Assembly (NCBI GenBank): GCA_017871115.1
Contig: JAFCIZ010000003.1
Span: forward strand, 56,001 to 120,000
Direction: 5' to 3'
Source: Cunninghamella blakesleeana
Taxonomy: Eukaryota > Mucoromycota > Mucoromycetes > Mucorales > Cunninghamellaceae
DNA: 64,000 nt
Shown here: positions 1 to 13,581 of the stretch, one piece after another
Layout of the letters: every line of letters starts with the position of its first letter
How positions within the stretch are numbered: position 1 is the first letter of the stretch
The notes under the pieces: model-generated
Told to the model about the DNA's origin: nothing
Database searches by the model: none
The model's input: only the letters and a program-made list of their open reading frames with translations
Position numbers and translations under genes: made by a program

Positions 1-1337
1 TAACTCATTTAAGGGTATATAATTTTAAATTTAAAAAGTTAAAAAATGGAAAAAGTTCCTCTTTATTATTTTAAAATCAAATCATAATTTTTAAATACAT
101 TCATCAGGTTATATTGAAAACAAGAAAAAAATTAAACTTTATAAATAAAATGATATCGGCCAATCAAATTTAAAAAATCATAAAATATACTGTTAGATAT
201 GAATTCTAGTCTCACTTTTTTTTTTTTTTTTTTTTTTCCATAGGGTTTCTTTCCATGTATATCAAAAACCTGTAGTTAATGCTGTACACCCCCCCCCCCT
301 CCCCCTCCCATTAAAATTAAATTATGAATTATGGAACCAGTTTAATTTGGGCTGCTTTTCCTCGGGTAGTTTTATCAACCATAGTATACAAGTAATTAAT
401 ATTTTTTCCAACAGGTTAGCATATAATCCAATAACTTGAAATCACGTTTATAATATAAACCGTTTTCATTTATTTCAAACTTTACATTAATTTATCAAGT
501 CATATAAAGTGATCATAGAGAATACTTGATTATGAAGAATGGAGGCTTATTATTTTCTTAAATACATATTATTTAATAGAAAATGAAGCAGAACCTGTTT
601 TTTTTTTTTTTTAATCCAAAAAGGAATAAGTTAACTATTTATATATATGCCTTTTTAACACTGATCTTTTTTATATTTGATAAGATAAAAAAAAAAAAAT
701 TCAACTAAACGTTTTTCAATTTCTTAGCCAATAAGATAGTGGATTAAAAGGGGACAGTTCAGGGTATTACTCGGAAGGAACTTTTTTAAGGTTATCTTTT
801 ATCGTCAATATAAAAATTAATAAATGCTTATCAACAAGTTCTTTTTAGTTTACATTACAATAATCTCATAGTTAGATGATTTTCGTATCCAATCATTCTA
901 TCCATTGATAAAAGATAAGTGAATAAATAAGGAAGAGGGGGGAGGAGGAGAGGAAGAAAAGGAGGTAGCGAAGAAAAAAGAATTAAAAGATTAATCTATA
1001 ACGTGTTTTTATTTTCATTATGTAAAAAAAATTTAAGAATGGGAAAGGGTTAAAATCCAATCAAATGATGTTGCATTGGTTTTATTATCAATCCTGATTT
1101 AGTAATTTAGATCCTTTTTGCTCTCACTTTCTCTCCCCTGGTTCTCCTTTGTGATGACGATACTTCTTATTACGTAGGTTATCGTCTTTTATATATATAT
1201 TATTCTTTTTATAAAAGAAAAAAAATGAAAAGAATAATAGAAAATATAAAATAAATTTGATAAAGAAAATAAAAGTGAATGAAAGAAAGAAAGAAAGAAA
1301 AATTAAATAGGATAACAATGGTTTTTAACAAACAAAA

Positions 1338-1368
<31 letters not shown>

Positions 1369-1936
1369 CGTGTGTTGATTTCGGAGCTAAGATTCTTTTT
1401 ACAAAACAAAGAAAATTATCTTATCAAAAAAATAAAAAGAGGTGTGACAATTTTTTATTTTTTTATGGGGGGAGGGGAGGGAAACTACAAGGAATAAGTC
1501 GGTTCTAAATTTGGAAAATATTAAGTAAAACCAGGCAAAAAAATTATACCTTTGTTTGTTATGTTATATATATTTGAATTCATTAAAAACTCCTATTAAA
1601 TACGTATTAAAATATCGTTTTTATTATGTAAATGAAATGATAAAAAGATGATGATGGAATATATATGTATAGAAAAAAGAAAAAGGTATATACTACTACT
1701 ACTACTACTACTATTATTATTATTATTATTATTATTACTATTACTAAGAATGTACTTGTTTTTATAAAAGAAAAGAAAAGAAACATAAAAATATATATAT
1801 ATCATGGGAATAATTTGTAATTTTTTCTTTTTTTAAAAAAATAAAAAATAAAAAATATAAATAAAGAAAACTATATACTTTAAAAAGGGAGTGGAAGGGA
1901 AAAATGAATGAAATAAATAAATAAATAAATAAATCT
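1..1936. other. AT-rich intergenic region
   Basis: No credible gene is visible. The stretch is dominated by poly-A and poly-T runs, a C-rich tract at about 290-309 and (TAC)n/(TAT)n trinucleotide runs at about 1690-1745. The short open frames here are low-complexity Lys/Phe or Ser/Asn runs and are not convincing. The part nearest 1937 would be the 3' flank of the GATA gene. Confidence 0.7.
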
Positions 1937-2998
1937 TCATGATATAAAAGTAGAAGAAAGGGTTGAAATAGGTGGTAAACGTAAATTCGAAGGAGGGGAA
2001 GAAGTTGCTAAATTTAATAATGATTGAGCAACTTCCTCTTGCTTATATTGCTGTTCATCTTCTAATAAATCAATAGAAGAAGGACTGGGTGGGTAATGGC
2101 GATGTTGTTGAAGTTGTTTTTGATAATAATCTTGTTGATCTTTCTCCAATTCTTGATCTAATGTTGTTAATTCTTGAACGGTAGAGGATAATAATTTAGT
2201 CAGTCTTGAAATTTCTTGTTGTAATTCATATCTTTTTTGTTTCTTTTTATGTATATCTTCTTGAAAATGAGGATGAAGAGAAGGTGAGGATGATCTCGAA
2301 TGGGAAGGCGATGTCGTAGATGATGATAGTAAAGGTGAGGAGGAAGATAAGATTGGTGATGATGAAGCTGATTTCGTAGTTGCTATATGGCTTTTATTGC
2401 TATTTGTTTCCATTTGAATTAATATCACATCTTCTTCTAATTCATCTTCTTCTTTTTGAGAATGCTGATGTTTGGATTTCTTCATAATCGATTGATGGCT
2501 ATTGTTTTCTTTCGTTGTGGTTTCATCTGATACTCTTTTTCTTCTTTTAATCACATTTCTTTTCATACTAACAGGCCTATGTACATTATGTAATTTATAA
2601 TACAATCCACAGGCATTACAAATAGTCTGCCCATTTGCATCCCTTCGCCATAATGGTGTGGTATCGGTATGGCAATTGGCACATTCTGCTGTTGATAATA
2701 TTCCCATCGCATTATTACTATTATTATTATTATTATTATTGCTATTGCTATTATTATTATGAACATGATTATAATTGTTGTTTTGGTTGTTTATATTTAC
2801 ATCTTCTAATATTTTGGTATGTATGGTATTGGTGTTATTAGTGTTGCTGCTGTTTGTTAATGTTGCCGTAGTTGTCGTAGTATCGCCACATTTATCACAC
2901 ATTGGTCCTTGTCCAGTTTCTCTTCCCCATACCAAGGGTCTAAAAGAACAGTGGCATTGAACACATTTTGTTAATGAACGTTGACGTACAGGTGACAT
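1937..2998 (-). CDS. GATA-type zinc-finger transcription factor with C-terminal coiled coil
   Basis: Single-exon gene of 353 aa, predicted to be a nuclear DNA-binding regulator of GATA sites. A canonical fungal GATA finger lies at residues 106-130 (C-x2-C-x17-C-x2-C, with TPLWRRD and [11 protein letters not shown]). It is followed by a basic tail with RPVSMKRN and KRRKR. A second, degenerate finger lies at residues 12-37 (C-x2-C-x18-C-x2-C, with [10 protein letters not shown]), then poly-Thr and poly-Asn linkers. A leucine-rich coiled coil follows at roughly residues 250-310. A finger plus C-terminal zipper recalls the ASD-4/AreB/Dal80 group, whose members dimerise and often repress nitrogen or developmental genes; that assignment is inference. 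The start at 2998 places the first finger directly at the N-terminus. Confidence 0.9.
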   Translation of the reverse strand: MSPVRQRSLTKCVQCHCSFRPLVWGRETGQGPMCDKCGDTTTTTATLTNSSNTNNTNTIHTKILEDVNINNQNNNYNHVHNNNSNSNNNNNNNSNNAMGILSTAECANCHTDTTPLWRRDANGQTICNACGLYYKLHNVHRPVSMKRNVIKRRKRVSDETTTKENNSHQSIMKKSKHQHSQKEEDELEEDVILIQMETNSNKSHIATTKSASSSPILSSSSPLLSSSTTSPSHSRSSSPSLHPHFQEDIHKKKQKRYELQQEISRLTKLLSSTVQELTTLDQELEKDQQDYYQKQLQQHRHYPPSPSSIDLLEDEQQYKQEEVAQSLLNLATSSPPSNLRLPPISTLSSTFIS

Positions 2999-3571
2999 TC
3001 AATAAAATTAAAGGAAATGTTTTAAAAAAGTAACAAATAATTAAAAAAAGAAATAATAAAGATAAGAGAAAGAGAAAGAAAGAAAAAAAAAAAAAAAAAA
3101 CTGAGAAAATATAGAAAAATGATAAGGCGGAAAAAGGAGAAAAAAAATATAGATCATATGTTGAGTTTCGATTCGTTATTTTTTATTTTTTTTTCTAGCA
3201 CTTGCTTCTCCCCCCGATTTTTCGCTTTTAAGAACAAAAAAAATAAAAAAAATAAACTTTATTAATACATTTTTTTGTTTATCAACCACAAAAAGATAAA
3301 ACACTAGTTATTTTTTTTTTATTATTATTATTATCTTGATCCTGTCCATTAACCAATCAAAATGCTCCATCAGATCAAACAGCTCTCACGACATTAATTT
3401 TGGTTTATCATATTATCTTTTATTTTCTAATCCATGCCTTAATATGGTATTGATGATAATATTATGATAAATATTATCGCTCAGATTAAATAAAATAGGT
3501 ATATTTTAGTGTTATAGGTAGTACTCTGATTCATCTCCGAAAAATATAAGTCTATATATTTATTAAAAATT
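2999..3571. other. intergenic region between GATA gene and coiled-coil gene
   Basis: No gene seen. It holds poly-A and poly-T runs and a purine-rich GAAA stretch at about 3060-3100. It should contain the promoter of the GATA gene and the 3' end of the coiled-coil gene, both on the minus strand. Confidence 0.6.
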
Positions 3572-6500
3572 TTAAATATAAACAAAATTAGTTTGAACGC
3601 TGACATTAACTTTATCCCATTTTAAAAATTCCATTTCTTGTTTTTCGTTACGACATTGATTTTCTAAATTTAAACGTAACTCTAATTCTTTTTCAAGTTG
3701 CTGTTGATGTTTTTCTTTGGTCTGTGCCATCAATTGTCTAAATTCTTTACGTAACGTCATAGTAGTAGAAGCACCATCATTAATTCCCAAAGTAGCTACT
3801 TGTAAATCCGCTACTTGTTTATCCAATTGATGGTTATGATTTAAAATATCTTGAATTTGTTGTTCATACTTTTTACGTTCAGAATTAAAATCAGTAAATT
3901 GACCTAATAAACGATCGTATTCTTTCAAAACCTGTTCTAACTCGGCTTCTACTGATGCACTTTGTAATAAATATCCACTTTCTCTTAAGGTAAACTGCCG
4001 CTGTGCCTCTTCTAAATGACGAACCATTTCTTCATATTTGATTTTGTAATCCACTGTGGTATATTGTTCCATATCCTTTTTTAATTGATCCACTTGTTCT
4101 TTATAATCTTCTATTTGGCTTTCCAAGGTATCTATCTGAATCGTAGTCATCTGCTTTTCCTTTTCAAAGGCATTGATATTATTTTGTAATTGTTCTCTTT
4201 CATTATATAATTCTCTTAAAATATCATCAATGGTCGTCAATGATTGGGAATCATCATCACCCTCCTTTTCCTCATTCTTTTTCTTTTTCATATGATGGTA
4301 ATAATCCATCAAATGCTGATTATCTTTTTCTTTAGCCTGTTTTTTATAAGCTTCATGATCTTTTTCTAATTGTTGATAGGCTGATTTTTGACGGCGGAAA
4401 TCTTCTTGCTGCTGATTCAATTGATTTTCCTTTTCTGTCATCATGATCAACTGATCGTCCAGTGATAACTTTAATTGTTGATTGGTAGTTTCTAATTGCT
4501 GCTTATCTTGTTGAAGGGTAGCATATTCGCCATTGACGTGGTCATGTTGCTGCTTTAATTCTTCCCATTCCATAAACAATTGAGTATGTTTTTTATCCAA
4601 TTGTTGATGTTGCTGTTCCAATTGTTTGATTTGATCCTGATAAAATTGCCTTTCTTCATCATAGCTTAATTTTTCTTGTTGGACTGCCTTTGCTAATCGC
4701 TCATCGTGGTCTTGTTTCAATTGTTCTATTGTAAGTTCTTGATCTTGTTGCTTAAATTCTAAATCCAAAACCAGTTGATTTAACTTATGTTTTTCTTGCT
4801 CCCATTCTTGCTTATGTTGTTCATATAATCCTTGCTGGTCTTGTTGTTGTTGCTTAGTTTGTTCTAATTGTGATTCCAGCTTTTGAATATCCGCTTGTCT
4901 TAGTTTATCCTGTTGACAAGCTTCAATAAATTGCTCTTCCAATTGCTGGCTATGTTTCTTTTCTTTTTCTAATTGGACCACCAATTCATCAATATGCTCT
5001 TGTTTGGATGCATTTTCCATCTTATATTGATCCAGCGCTTGATCCAATTTCTTTTTTTCTAAAAGCTCAACAGTGAGATGATCGATTTGTTCTTGTTTAG
5101 ATTGATTTTCCTTTTTGGTTTCATTTAATACTTGCTCTAATTGTTGATTGCGTTGTTTTTCTTTATTGATGATGATTAATAATTGATCCATGTTCTTTTG
5201 ATTATCATTATTGCTGCTATCCATTTCCTTCTTGGATAGCGAAGGTGATATATTTTTCAATTGTACTTGCTGTTCTAATAGTAGCTCTTGATTTTTTTGT
5301 TGTTCTTTTTTTAAACCTTGATTCAATTCATCCATTAAAATTTGTTTTTCTTTTGTCTCTTCTTTTAATTGAGTTAAAAGTAATTCCTTATCATCTAATT
5401 CCTTCCTTTTTTGATCCATCCATTTCTGGTACTGTTGTTTTTCTTTTTCCAATGTTTTCTTGAATTCTATCTCCAAATCTTTTAGGTTCGCTCCATTGTC
5501 TTCATCATCTTTATAATTCATCGTTTTTTTAGTAGTTGAATATTTATCGGATGAATGATTTTTTAAATGATTATCTAATAATTTGAATAAACGATGAATT
5601 TCTTCTTTGGCCATGATACATTGCTTTTGACGTAATCTTGCTTCCATTTCCTCCTCTTCTTCATTATTGTTGTTATAATTTTCTCTTTCATCATCTTCTT
5701 CTAAGCTAGTCATACTCGTATGTTCAGAACCAGAAAACTGGATTGAATCATTGTTTTGTTTCAAGGAAAATACTGAGGATGTGGAAGAGGTTGAACTAGA
5801 TGAAGTACAAGGAATAGATGATATTACCAATGGAAAATGCTGATGTAACAGTTGAATAAAATCTTGTTTTATTTGATAAAAAAAAGATGGATCCATTTTG
5901 TTAATCATGGTTTTTGAAGTAGTGGTTACAGTAGTGGTAGTGGTAGTTGTCATAATAGAACAATATTTTGCCAATGTGCCAGCCAAGTGTTGTAGATATT
6001 GTTCTCTTTTTAATTGTATTTGATTCATATAGTTCATTAATTCATGAATTAGTTTATCTATTTTATCCATTCGATCATTTAGTATTAATTGGTTTTGTTC
6101 TTTTTCTTCTTGATTTATTGATAATTTATCCATTGTATTAATCATTCTTTGTGCTTTCGTCTCCGTCAATAATCTTAAACCAAGCATATCAATATCATTT
6201 TTTTTGATATCTTGTGAATAATCCTATTTTATGATAACAACAAGTTAAAAAAAAAAAATCTATTTAGCGTTTTCAACTCCCTTTTTATTATAATTAGTTC
6301 AATTTTTTTTTTCTCCTTATTTTTTTTTTTTTTTTGTTTTACCTTTTGTAAAGTTTGAGCATAATCAAATTGAACTGTTGGAAAATCGAGTGATGAAGCT
6401 ACCGCATGTGAAACAATTAATTGTTGAAAAATAGTATCATAATCTGTTAATACTATATCATTTTGATGATGAAATGATAAAGAAGATGATTCAAGATGCT

Positions 6501-7700
6501 GTTGCCAAGGTAATGTTATATCATTAAAAAGCTGTTCAAATTCTTTTTCATTTTTGGCAGAGTAACCTAAAGATCGAATAGAAGATGTAATAATTTGCTG
6601 CTGTTGCTGTTGCTGTTCATCTATTTTATTTACATTAATTTCCTTCTTTAAAGTATTTAATTTATCTTCTTTTTCTTCTTTTATTGATGAATTAGAATTT
6701 ACTGAAGCTGATTTTTTTAATGGTGGTTTTTGGACAGAATCATTCACTAATGAGGAATCAGTATCAACTTTTTTAGTTGACACAGGTACTGCCACTGTTG
6801 TTTTCGTATTAAAAGATTTATCATTATTCTTAACTGAATTATTTATAGAGGATGGTAGTGTTACTTTATGTGATTTGGTTGGTATGTTGCTTCTCTTTTC
6901 AGCAGTATTATTTACTGCCGATGATATTTTTTTTTCAGTAAAAGAATGATTATCACTCTTTTCCTTTTCCTTGACTGTTTTAATACCTTCTTGAAGATGT
7001 TTTTGTGAAGAAGGTGACGATGGTGGTGATGCGATTTTAGATTTTGATTTTTCTGTATCCAACGAAGATTTTTTTACAATAGTCGACGCGGAAGTTTCAA
7101 TAGGTATAGACGATGATGATGATGATTCTTTTGATTTTAATAATGGATTAGATTGTTGTTGTTTTGGTAAAGGTGATGTAGAATTTTTTATAGGAGAAGT
7201 AGAATTTTTTTTTATTGTCGCTGTAGAAGGTTGCTGTTGCTGTTTCCACGGGTTAGTTGATACTTTTTGTGATATTTTTTGTATGGAAGCACGTTTTGAA
7301 AAAGTAGGTATTTCTTTTTCCTGTGACTTTAGCCATGGCGTAGGATTTGCTGTTGCTGTTTTTCTACCAGTAACGATAGGCTTTTTCATACCAGATGAAT
7401 TTGTCGCTGTAGTATAGGATGATGATGATGGTAGTGGTTGATCTTTGGCGAGAAATGGATTGTTTTGTAATTTATTACCAATTGCTGGTTTTAATGTTTT
7501 ACTATTTGTCTATATATTATTGAAGAATAAAATGGATGAATGAGAGAAAAAGAGAGAAAAATAAGTAAATAAGAGAATAGTGATGATATTAATGGCATTA
7601 TCATAAAAAATGATTTAGTAAGAGTTATTAATTAATCAATCCCCTTTTTTTTTCTTTTATTACTTGTACAAATATATATATTATTGTTACTTACCGACAT
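3572..7700 (-). CDS. large Gln/Lys-rich coiled-coil protein
   Basis: Predicted exons on the minus strand: 7700-7695 (only Met-Ser, ending at a GTAAGT donor), 7509-6343 and 6223-3572. Frame is kept across both introns (185 and 119 bp), giving about 1274 aa. The N-terminal 330 residues are Ser/Thr/Lys-rich and look disordered. A more conserved-looking helical block follows around residues 310-460. Most of the remaining length is an uninterrupted coiled coil rich in Gln, Glu and Lys. No catalytic motif or membrane segment is visible. The helical block before the long coiled coil vaguely resembles the Uds1 (up-regulated during septation) arrangement, but I do not consider that established. Likely a structural or scaffold protein. 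The two-codon first exon is the least certain part; the next in-frame Met is at 7389. Confidence 0.75.
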
Positions 7701-8064
7701 AGTAAAAAAAATTTTTAAGTTATCATTAATAGTCTAATAAGATAGTTGAAGTATATATTAAAAAAATTGGGAGTAGAATAAATAAAATACAAAAAGTTAA
7801 AAAAGAATAAAAGAAAAAAGAAAAATGGGAGAATTGATTAAAATATAAATATAAAAACAGTATTTCCTATTGTTATTATTATTATTATTTTTGGTTCTAT
7901 TTTATTTTACCATTCCATCAAATTTCAATGACTTGTTTCCATATATGTATTGAGTGCATATGCAAAAATTAAGATTAATAACAGTCGATTGTTATTTTTT
8001 TATTTATTTATTTAACGTATGATAGCAATAATAAATAAATAAATAAATAAAAAAAGGGAGTGAA
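7701..8064. other. intergenic region, promoter side of coiled-coil gene
   Basis: No coding signal. It contains (ATT)n, poly-T and (AAAT)n low-complexity runs. On the minus strand it lies between the end of INTS9 and the start of the coiled-coil gene, so it should carry the latter's promoter. Confidence 0.55.
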
Positions 8065-10610
8065 TCAACCCGAAAGGTTCAGAGCTTTTATAATCAACAT
8101 TCTAAGTTGTTCATTTGAAGACCGGATAATAATTTTGTCTTGGTAAATATTCATACTTGCTTCGTTAAGAATGGTGATAGATAAGTTTTCGTTATTTTCT
8201 TCGATTTGGATATCCATGTTAGGAATTCCCATCTATAATACATCCAGTTTTTATTAAAATTATAAAACAAAAAAAAGAGCGAATATATTGTTACTTCTTG
8301 AAATAAAATCACTTATCGCCCCCTTTTTTTACATTATTACTATTACTATTGTTTGTTTACCTTGTGTAACTTTGATAATATGGCTTGAACATCTATTTGT
8401 TGTTCATTTAATGACATATTATTGTTTGTATTACTCAATAACCAATCCATATTATCTCTGTTTAATGATAAGGTATTCGATTCTTTTAGTAATAGCTGAT
8501 TATTATAAACATAGACTTGTCCAGAAATAGGTGCCATGGTTATTATTTTTCCATCCGAAGGAGTCCATGGTATTGGTTTTAATTTTATATTTTTTGCTAA
8601 CTAATAAAAATAAGATAAATGATAATAAAATAAATATAAAAATAGTTAATAAATTGATATATTATAATAATAATAATAATAATAATAACATGAAAAAAAG
8701 GGGGGATAGGGATTATTATTTTTGTTGAATCATAATTAAAATAAAAATCTTGTTACCTTATTTGATATCATTATTTGTTCCCATTGAATATCTATATCAA
8801 TATCAATCATTTCCCCTGAAGAATACCAAGTGACTTGAACATTACTATTATTGAATGAGGATTGATCCCATAAATCGGTAGATGAATGATCAAATGGCTT
8901 AGGTAAAATTAAATGCTTTAAACGATATTTTTCATCCTTCGCACCATCACTACTATCACTCCAGTGTAATTGCAATAAATCATGTAGAGATTGGTGATTT
9001 AATCTAATATCTAAAGGAGTATGAATGGTAGTTATCGATGAGTTAATTTCAACTTGTTGCTGTTGTTCATATATATCCGTTAATATGCATAAATGGTGGT
9101 GCTGATGGTTGTTATCAGTACTATTATTATTCCACTGTTGTAAAAACCACTGAGTAGGACCTTTTTCTAAACATTGATGATCTCCACAAAAAATGATACA
9201 AGGTTGTTGAAATGATTTCATTTTTAACTGTATAATATCAGAAAAAGTGGTCAGTGCACCGGATTTTAACAATTCTCCGTGCGGTAAAGGCATTTCAGGT
9301 TTCCATAAATGTTCCTGAAAATCATTGGTCATCCATTCTCCACATATATTTGCGTACTGTAAACTTTGTTCTGCTACAGGGCTTAAAACACATATTGGAA
9401 TTTGATGGCTTTCTGACCCAATTTCCATCCCAAGTGTATATAAATGAGATTTAATCATCCATATTAAATCATACAATAATCCTGATGTAATTCTAATTGG
9501 TAAAATAACATTTTGTCGTGCTCCAAGTGTACTTGCTACGTGGCCTAATAATTTATTTAATTGTAAATCATATAATCTTGATGTATCCATTGTATTTGTT
9601 GTTGAAATAATGCCACTCACAAGTATAACATCAGCCGAATAAAATATTGTCGTATCAAAATCTGAAGGATGTAATTCGGTTCTTAATGATCCATTTCCAA
9701 GAATAGCAATTTTTTTCATACTTGTTTCTATTAACCAATGACTACTGCCTAATGAATATCCTGCACTATAGGCTGTAATATCTAGTGTTGAAAATAACGA
9801 CTATATATATATATATATTAGCTCTTTCTTTGCCATTTGTTTGTTCTATTTCTTTTTTTTATTATTTATATGTATATTATTTTCAGAACTTACCAACTTT
9901 TCTTTATATCGTACAGGTAAAATCTTTTCTATACAAGAGGACACATCTTTTAGAGTATATATCAATCTCCAATCATCATGATCTTCATAAATTTGTTTTA
10001 AATAATCATACGGTGCTGTATCGGGTGATATATGGCTTCCTAAATTAGAATGATAATGAATTAGTTCCACCATACGCTGTCTACCGAACTCTATAGTAGG
10101 TTCCGTTGCTATAATTCTTCCTTTATAACCCATATATTCTGTTAAATAAGGTAAACCAAGTGATTCTTCGTAGGAGGTGATTAAAATTAAATCAATCTTT
10201 TTAATATCAATTGTATCCATATTTTTTAAACGAAAAAAAGATTTATTTTGATCATCATATCCCATTTGATACATGTTTTTTTTGTTTCTTTCTGATTGTT
10301 GTGATGATATCCTAGAACTTGCTTCTGGTAGATTTTTAATAGATGAATGAAAAGTTGATAGCATAAAATCAAGTGTGTCGATGTAGGAATGGTTATAATG
10401 ATTACTACGATTATTATTATTATTATTGTCATCAGTCGTACCAATGGTAGTAGTAGTAAGATCATGATATTGTTGTTCATTATCGTCATCCTGTGTATGT
10501 TTAAAAAGTCGCGTTTCCAGACCACAATTTATTAAAATAGTATGCTGTTTGATAGTAATAAGAAAAGTTGTTTGGTTTTTAGGATCATGATCTAAGCATT
10601 GAATTTTCAT
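8065..10610 (-). CDS. INTS9: Integrator complex subunit 9 (INTS9), inactive MBL/beta-CASP protein
   Basis: Four predicted exons on the minus strand: 10610-9894, 9800-8757, 8600-8361 and 8232-8065, all joined in phase 0, giving about 722 aa (human INTS9 is 658 aa). INTS9 is the catalytically dead partner of the endonuclease INTS11 in the Integrator cleavage module, which processes or terminates Pol II transcripts in the nucleus. The family is recognisable throughout: the opening strand ending INCGLE (27-32), TSYEESLGLPY (145-155) in place of the metal-binding HxHxDH motif, ATEPTIEFGR (168-177), the block AYSAGYSLGSSHW just after the first intron, LSPVAEQSLQYA and PLPHGELL. The C-terminal domain ends with LNEASMNIYQDKIIIRSSNE. 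The last intron precedes an exon starting ATGGGAATTCC that supplies this tail. It resembles INTS9 rather than the related CPSF100/Cft2. Confidence 0.9.
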
Positions 10611-10827
10611 TTTTATTGTTATTAAGCGATATTAAAAATATAAATAAAAATATTACATAAATAAATAAAAATGGAAGGAAACAAAAGAACCAAAACGAAA
10701 AAAAAAAAAAATTCTTAACTTTTTAAATAAAATTCAAACCCCGTTCTTTTTTAAATAATGGATAAAAATTAAGATTTTATTTTTATATGAAAGATTAAAA
10801 GTAGTATAAGAGATATATAAGATAAAA

Positions 10828-13416
10828 TTAATAAATATATACAGTATCATTAGAATAGGACCATTGTAAACTAGCATCAAAATTAGTCATCCATGTTTGA
10901 ATACCAAATCCTTCTTTAAGTACTGCGTTTCTTAATATATACCATTTTTTACTGCTGACATCAATATAATCAAGGTTGGGTTCTTCATCTTCATTATTTT
11001 CATAAACTAATTGAATAAAGCAGTTGCTGTGCTCCATTTTGGATAAATCTTCTTCAGTGCAATTAGGATCTAATTCTTTAGGGATATAAACAGGAACAAT
11101 AATAGATACTTGATTGTATGATTGGATAGGAAAACTATTAAAAACACCAGCCTCATCATCATAATAATGGTGATTTCTAATAATATAAAAGACGTTAGCT
11201 TTTAGAGCAAGACGATGGACATCACCTATTTTTTCTAGCTGAATGTCAGTAATATTATCTTCATAAGGGCCAATATCAACTTTATCGAAATCTTCATCAT
11301 CACCATTTTCTTCTTCTTCTTGATATTGTTCTTCTTCTTCTTCTTCTTCTTCTTCTTCTTCTTCTTCTTCTTCTTCTTTTTCTTGTTCTTCTTGTTCTTC
11401 CCTTTCTTCTCCTTCTTCCTCTTCTTTTCCTTCTTCTCCTTCTTTTCCTTCTTCTTCTTCTCCTTCATTAGCAATTTCTGATTCATAATTTCTAAGTTCT
11501 TTCACATTTACAAAATTGCATTCAGGTGTATACTTAATATTATGAATATTCTTGATTTTATATGCATGAAGATTATCTACGTATAACCAAGAAGGCTGAC
11601 AAGCGGTTGCAAAAGAAGGAGGTATAAAGTAGAAGTTGGCATAAGAGCAAGAATGCAATAATTTGATTTTATCTTTCAAATCCATAAATTCATATAACTT
11701 TAAACGAACAGATACAATATCAGTAATTTCCCAGCTCGCAATAGTGTCTTTATCTTTAATTACATGCTTATATTTTTCCCAAGTTGGCAAGATAGCATAA
11801 AACCGATCGACTTGCCTAGAGGCATAAGAATTAAGCATCATATCAAGAGGATCTCTTTTGGCTAATCGCCCATCAACATCACTATGGAATTTGGTCAATT
11901 TTCTATAAAATTCAAATTTGTCCAAACCTTCATCATAATCCGGTTTATAAGGTTTTGATTTCGTTTTTCCAAAAATGCTGAAAAAAGAGGTATATTGGTC
12001 TTCATCATCGTATTCATCAGGCAAAATATCGCATAATGAGATGAACATAAATTTAAATCTATTTTTCTTGAATTCCTTAGCAATATGATATTCCGAAATA
12101 ACCCATGTACGATCAGACCATTCATGTACCAAGTCTTTTAAGAAATCAAAGGCATCATCCAATGACTGAGTTAGCTCTCTAAATTTCTTTCTCCATTCAT
12201 CAAATCGTATTTTTAAATCACCTAAATCAGGATTAAACTCTTGACCCACCCTATCAAAAAAGATCTTAAATTGATCAGAATGAGCATGATCTCCTGGTTT
12301 TATGGCCAAATATTCAGGTTCAAAATAATCTTGTAGATAGGATAGTCTTTTTTTTCCTTTCTTTGATACGATATCGGACAAAGCTTTTGTTACGAAGTCA
12401 AAGCACATTCTACTTTCATCATTAAAATTATAGTCAGTTTTATCTTTGATAACTTCAGTATCTTCTAGCACCAGTTCATTCTCCATATCTAAAAGATCAT
12501 TTAATAATTTTTCAGGATCAAAATCATCATACACATCCGGATCCAAATGACGATATATCCAGTTACACACCAAACGGCTATTTAATACATCAAAATGTTT
12601 TTCATAACTATCATTTCCTTTAATACCAGCCATAAACCCTGTATAAATGTGCCTATTATAATCAATACAGGCACTAATTGCTCTTTGGTTCATGGCGCTT
12701 CTTTGCAAATAAGTATGGTGTAAATCAGGTACTGCCAAAATATAAGTAGATCTTTCATAAATTTCAGTCATACGATAAATGGTTTCCTTCTTCTTTTCCT
12801 TATTAAATTGATCAATAGAAATTGTATCTACCCATAAGTAATCGACGTATTTAAGATCAGGTTCTTTGATAATATTTCTGCAAAGAGTTTCGATATCTTC
12901 TGGACCAAAAGATGTAATATGTGCTAAATAATCACTTGTTGGTGTTACCTATTATTCATATAAAAATAAGAATATATAGATTATTAACTATGAGCAATTT
13001 ATTTTTATGATTTTTTTAAAAAAAATCACTTACCCATTCTTGCACTTCACCCCAGCGGTAAGATAAAATTATATACTCTAGTTTATCTTCATATAAATCC
13101 TTAGTGGTGCAAATAATTCCGTTTTCTTCAACAGTTTTACGAATATCAATTAATGTAAGAGTAAACGTTTTTGCATCCCCAGTAAATGCACCTAAAAAAA
13201 GAAAGTACATATCCTTAAATTATCATATTCGCGCGTTTATTTTATTTTTATTTTTTTGTTATCTTTTATACGTATACGTATACATATATATTGGTTACCT
13301 TTTGCTACATTAGCATCAGAATAAAAAAACCCATTTTTATTGGAAACAATATCTTTAAAAAGACCTGACTTGCTTAATGTAAAATCCTTAAATGACTTTG
13401 TCAAGCTTTTGACCAT
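10828..13416 (-). CDS. HET-domain (heterokaryon incompatibility-like) protein, copy 1
   Basis: Three predicted exons on the minus strand: 13416-13299, 13191-13034 and 12948-10828, giving about 798 aa. HET-domain hallmarks are YIILSYRWGE (79-88), LWVDTISIDQ (130-139) and IYERSTYILAVPDL (155-168). In filamentous ascomycetes this domain triggers cell death on nonself recognition; its role in early-diverging fungi is not established. A long C-terminal region shares blocks such as W-V-I-S-E-Y-H-I-A-K, L-x-K-R-x-x-L-D-M-x-L-N-S and E-x-T-D-x-V-S-V-R-L with the second HET gene at 51485-54169, so the two are full-length paralogues. A Glu-rich run encoded by (TCT)n on the plus strand lies at about residues 586-645 and is absent from copy 2. 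All three exons are needed to complete the HET motif set. Confidence 0.87.
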
Positions 13417-13549
13417 TTTTTAAAAATAAAAAAATAAAAAAATATGAGTAAAAAATTAAAAAATAAAAAAAAAAGAAAGAAATATATATTTTCAAACCTT
13501 TTTTATACCGATTTAAAAAAGGAAACCCCAAGTTACACTTGTATATCTA

Positions 13550-13581
<32 letters not shown>

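Noticed and set aside
11235..11486. Lys-rich frame within HET copy 1
   Set aside because: Out-of-frame reading of the Glu tract; the HET frame is continuous and matches its paralogue.
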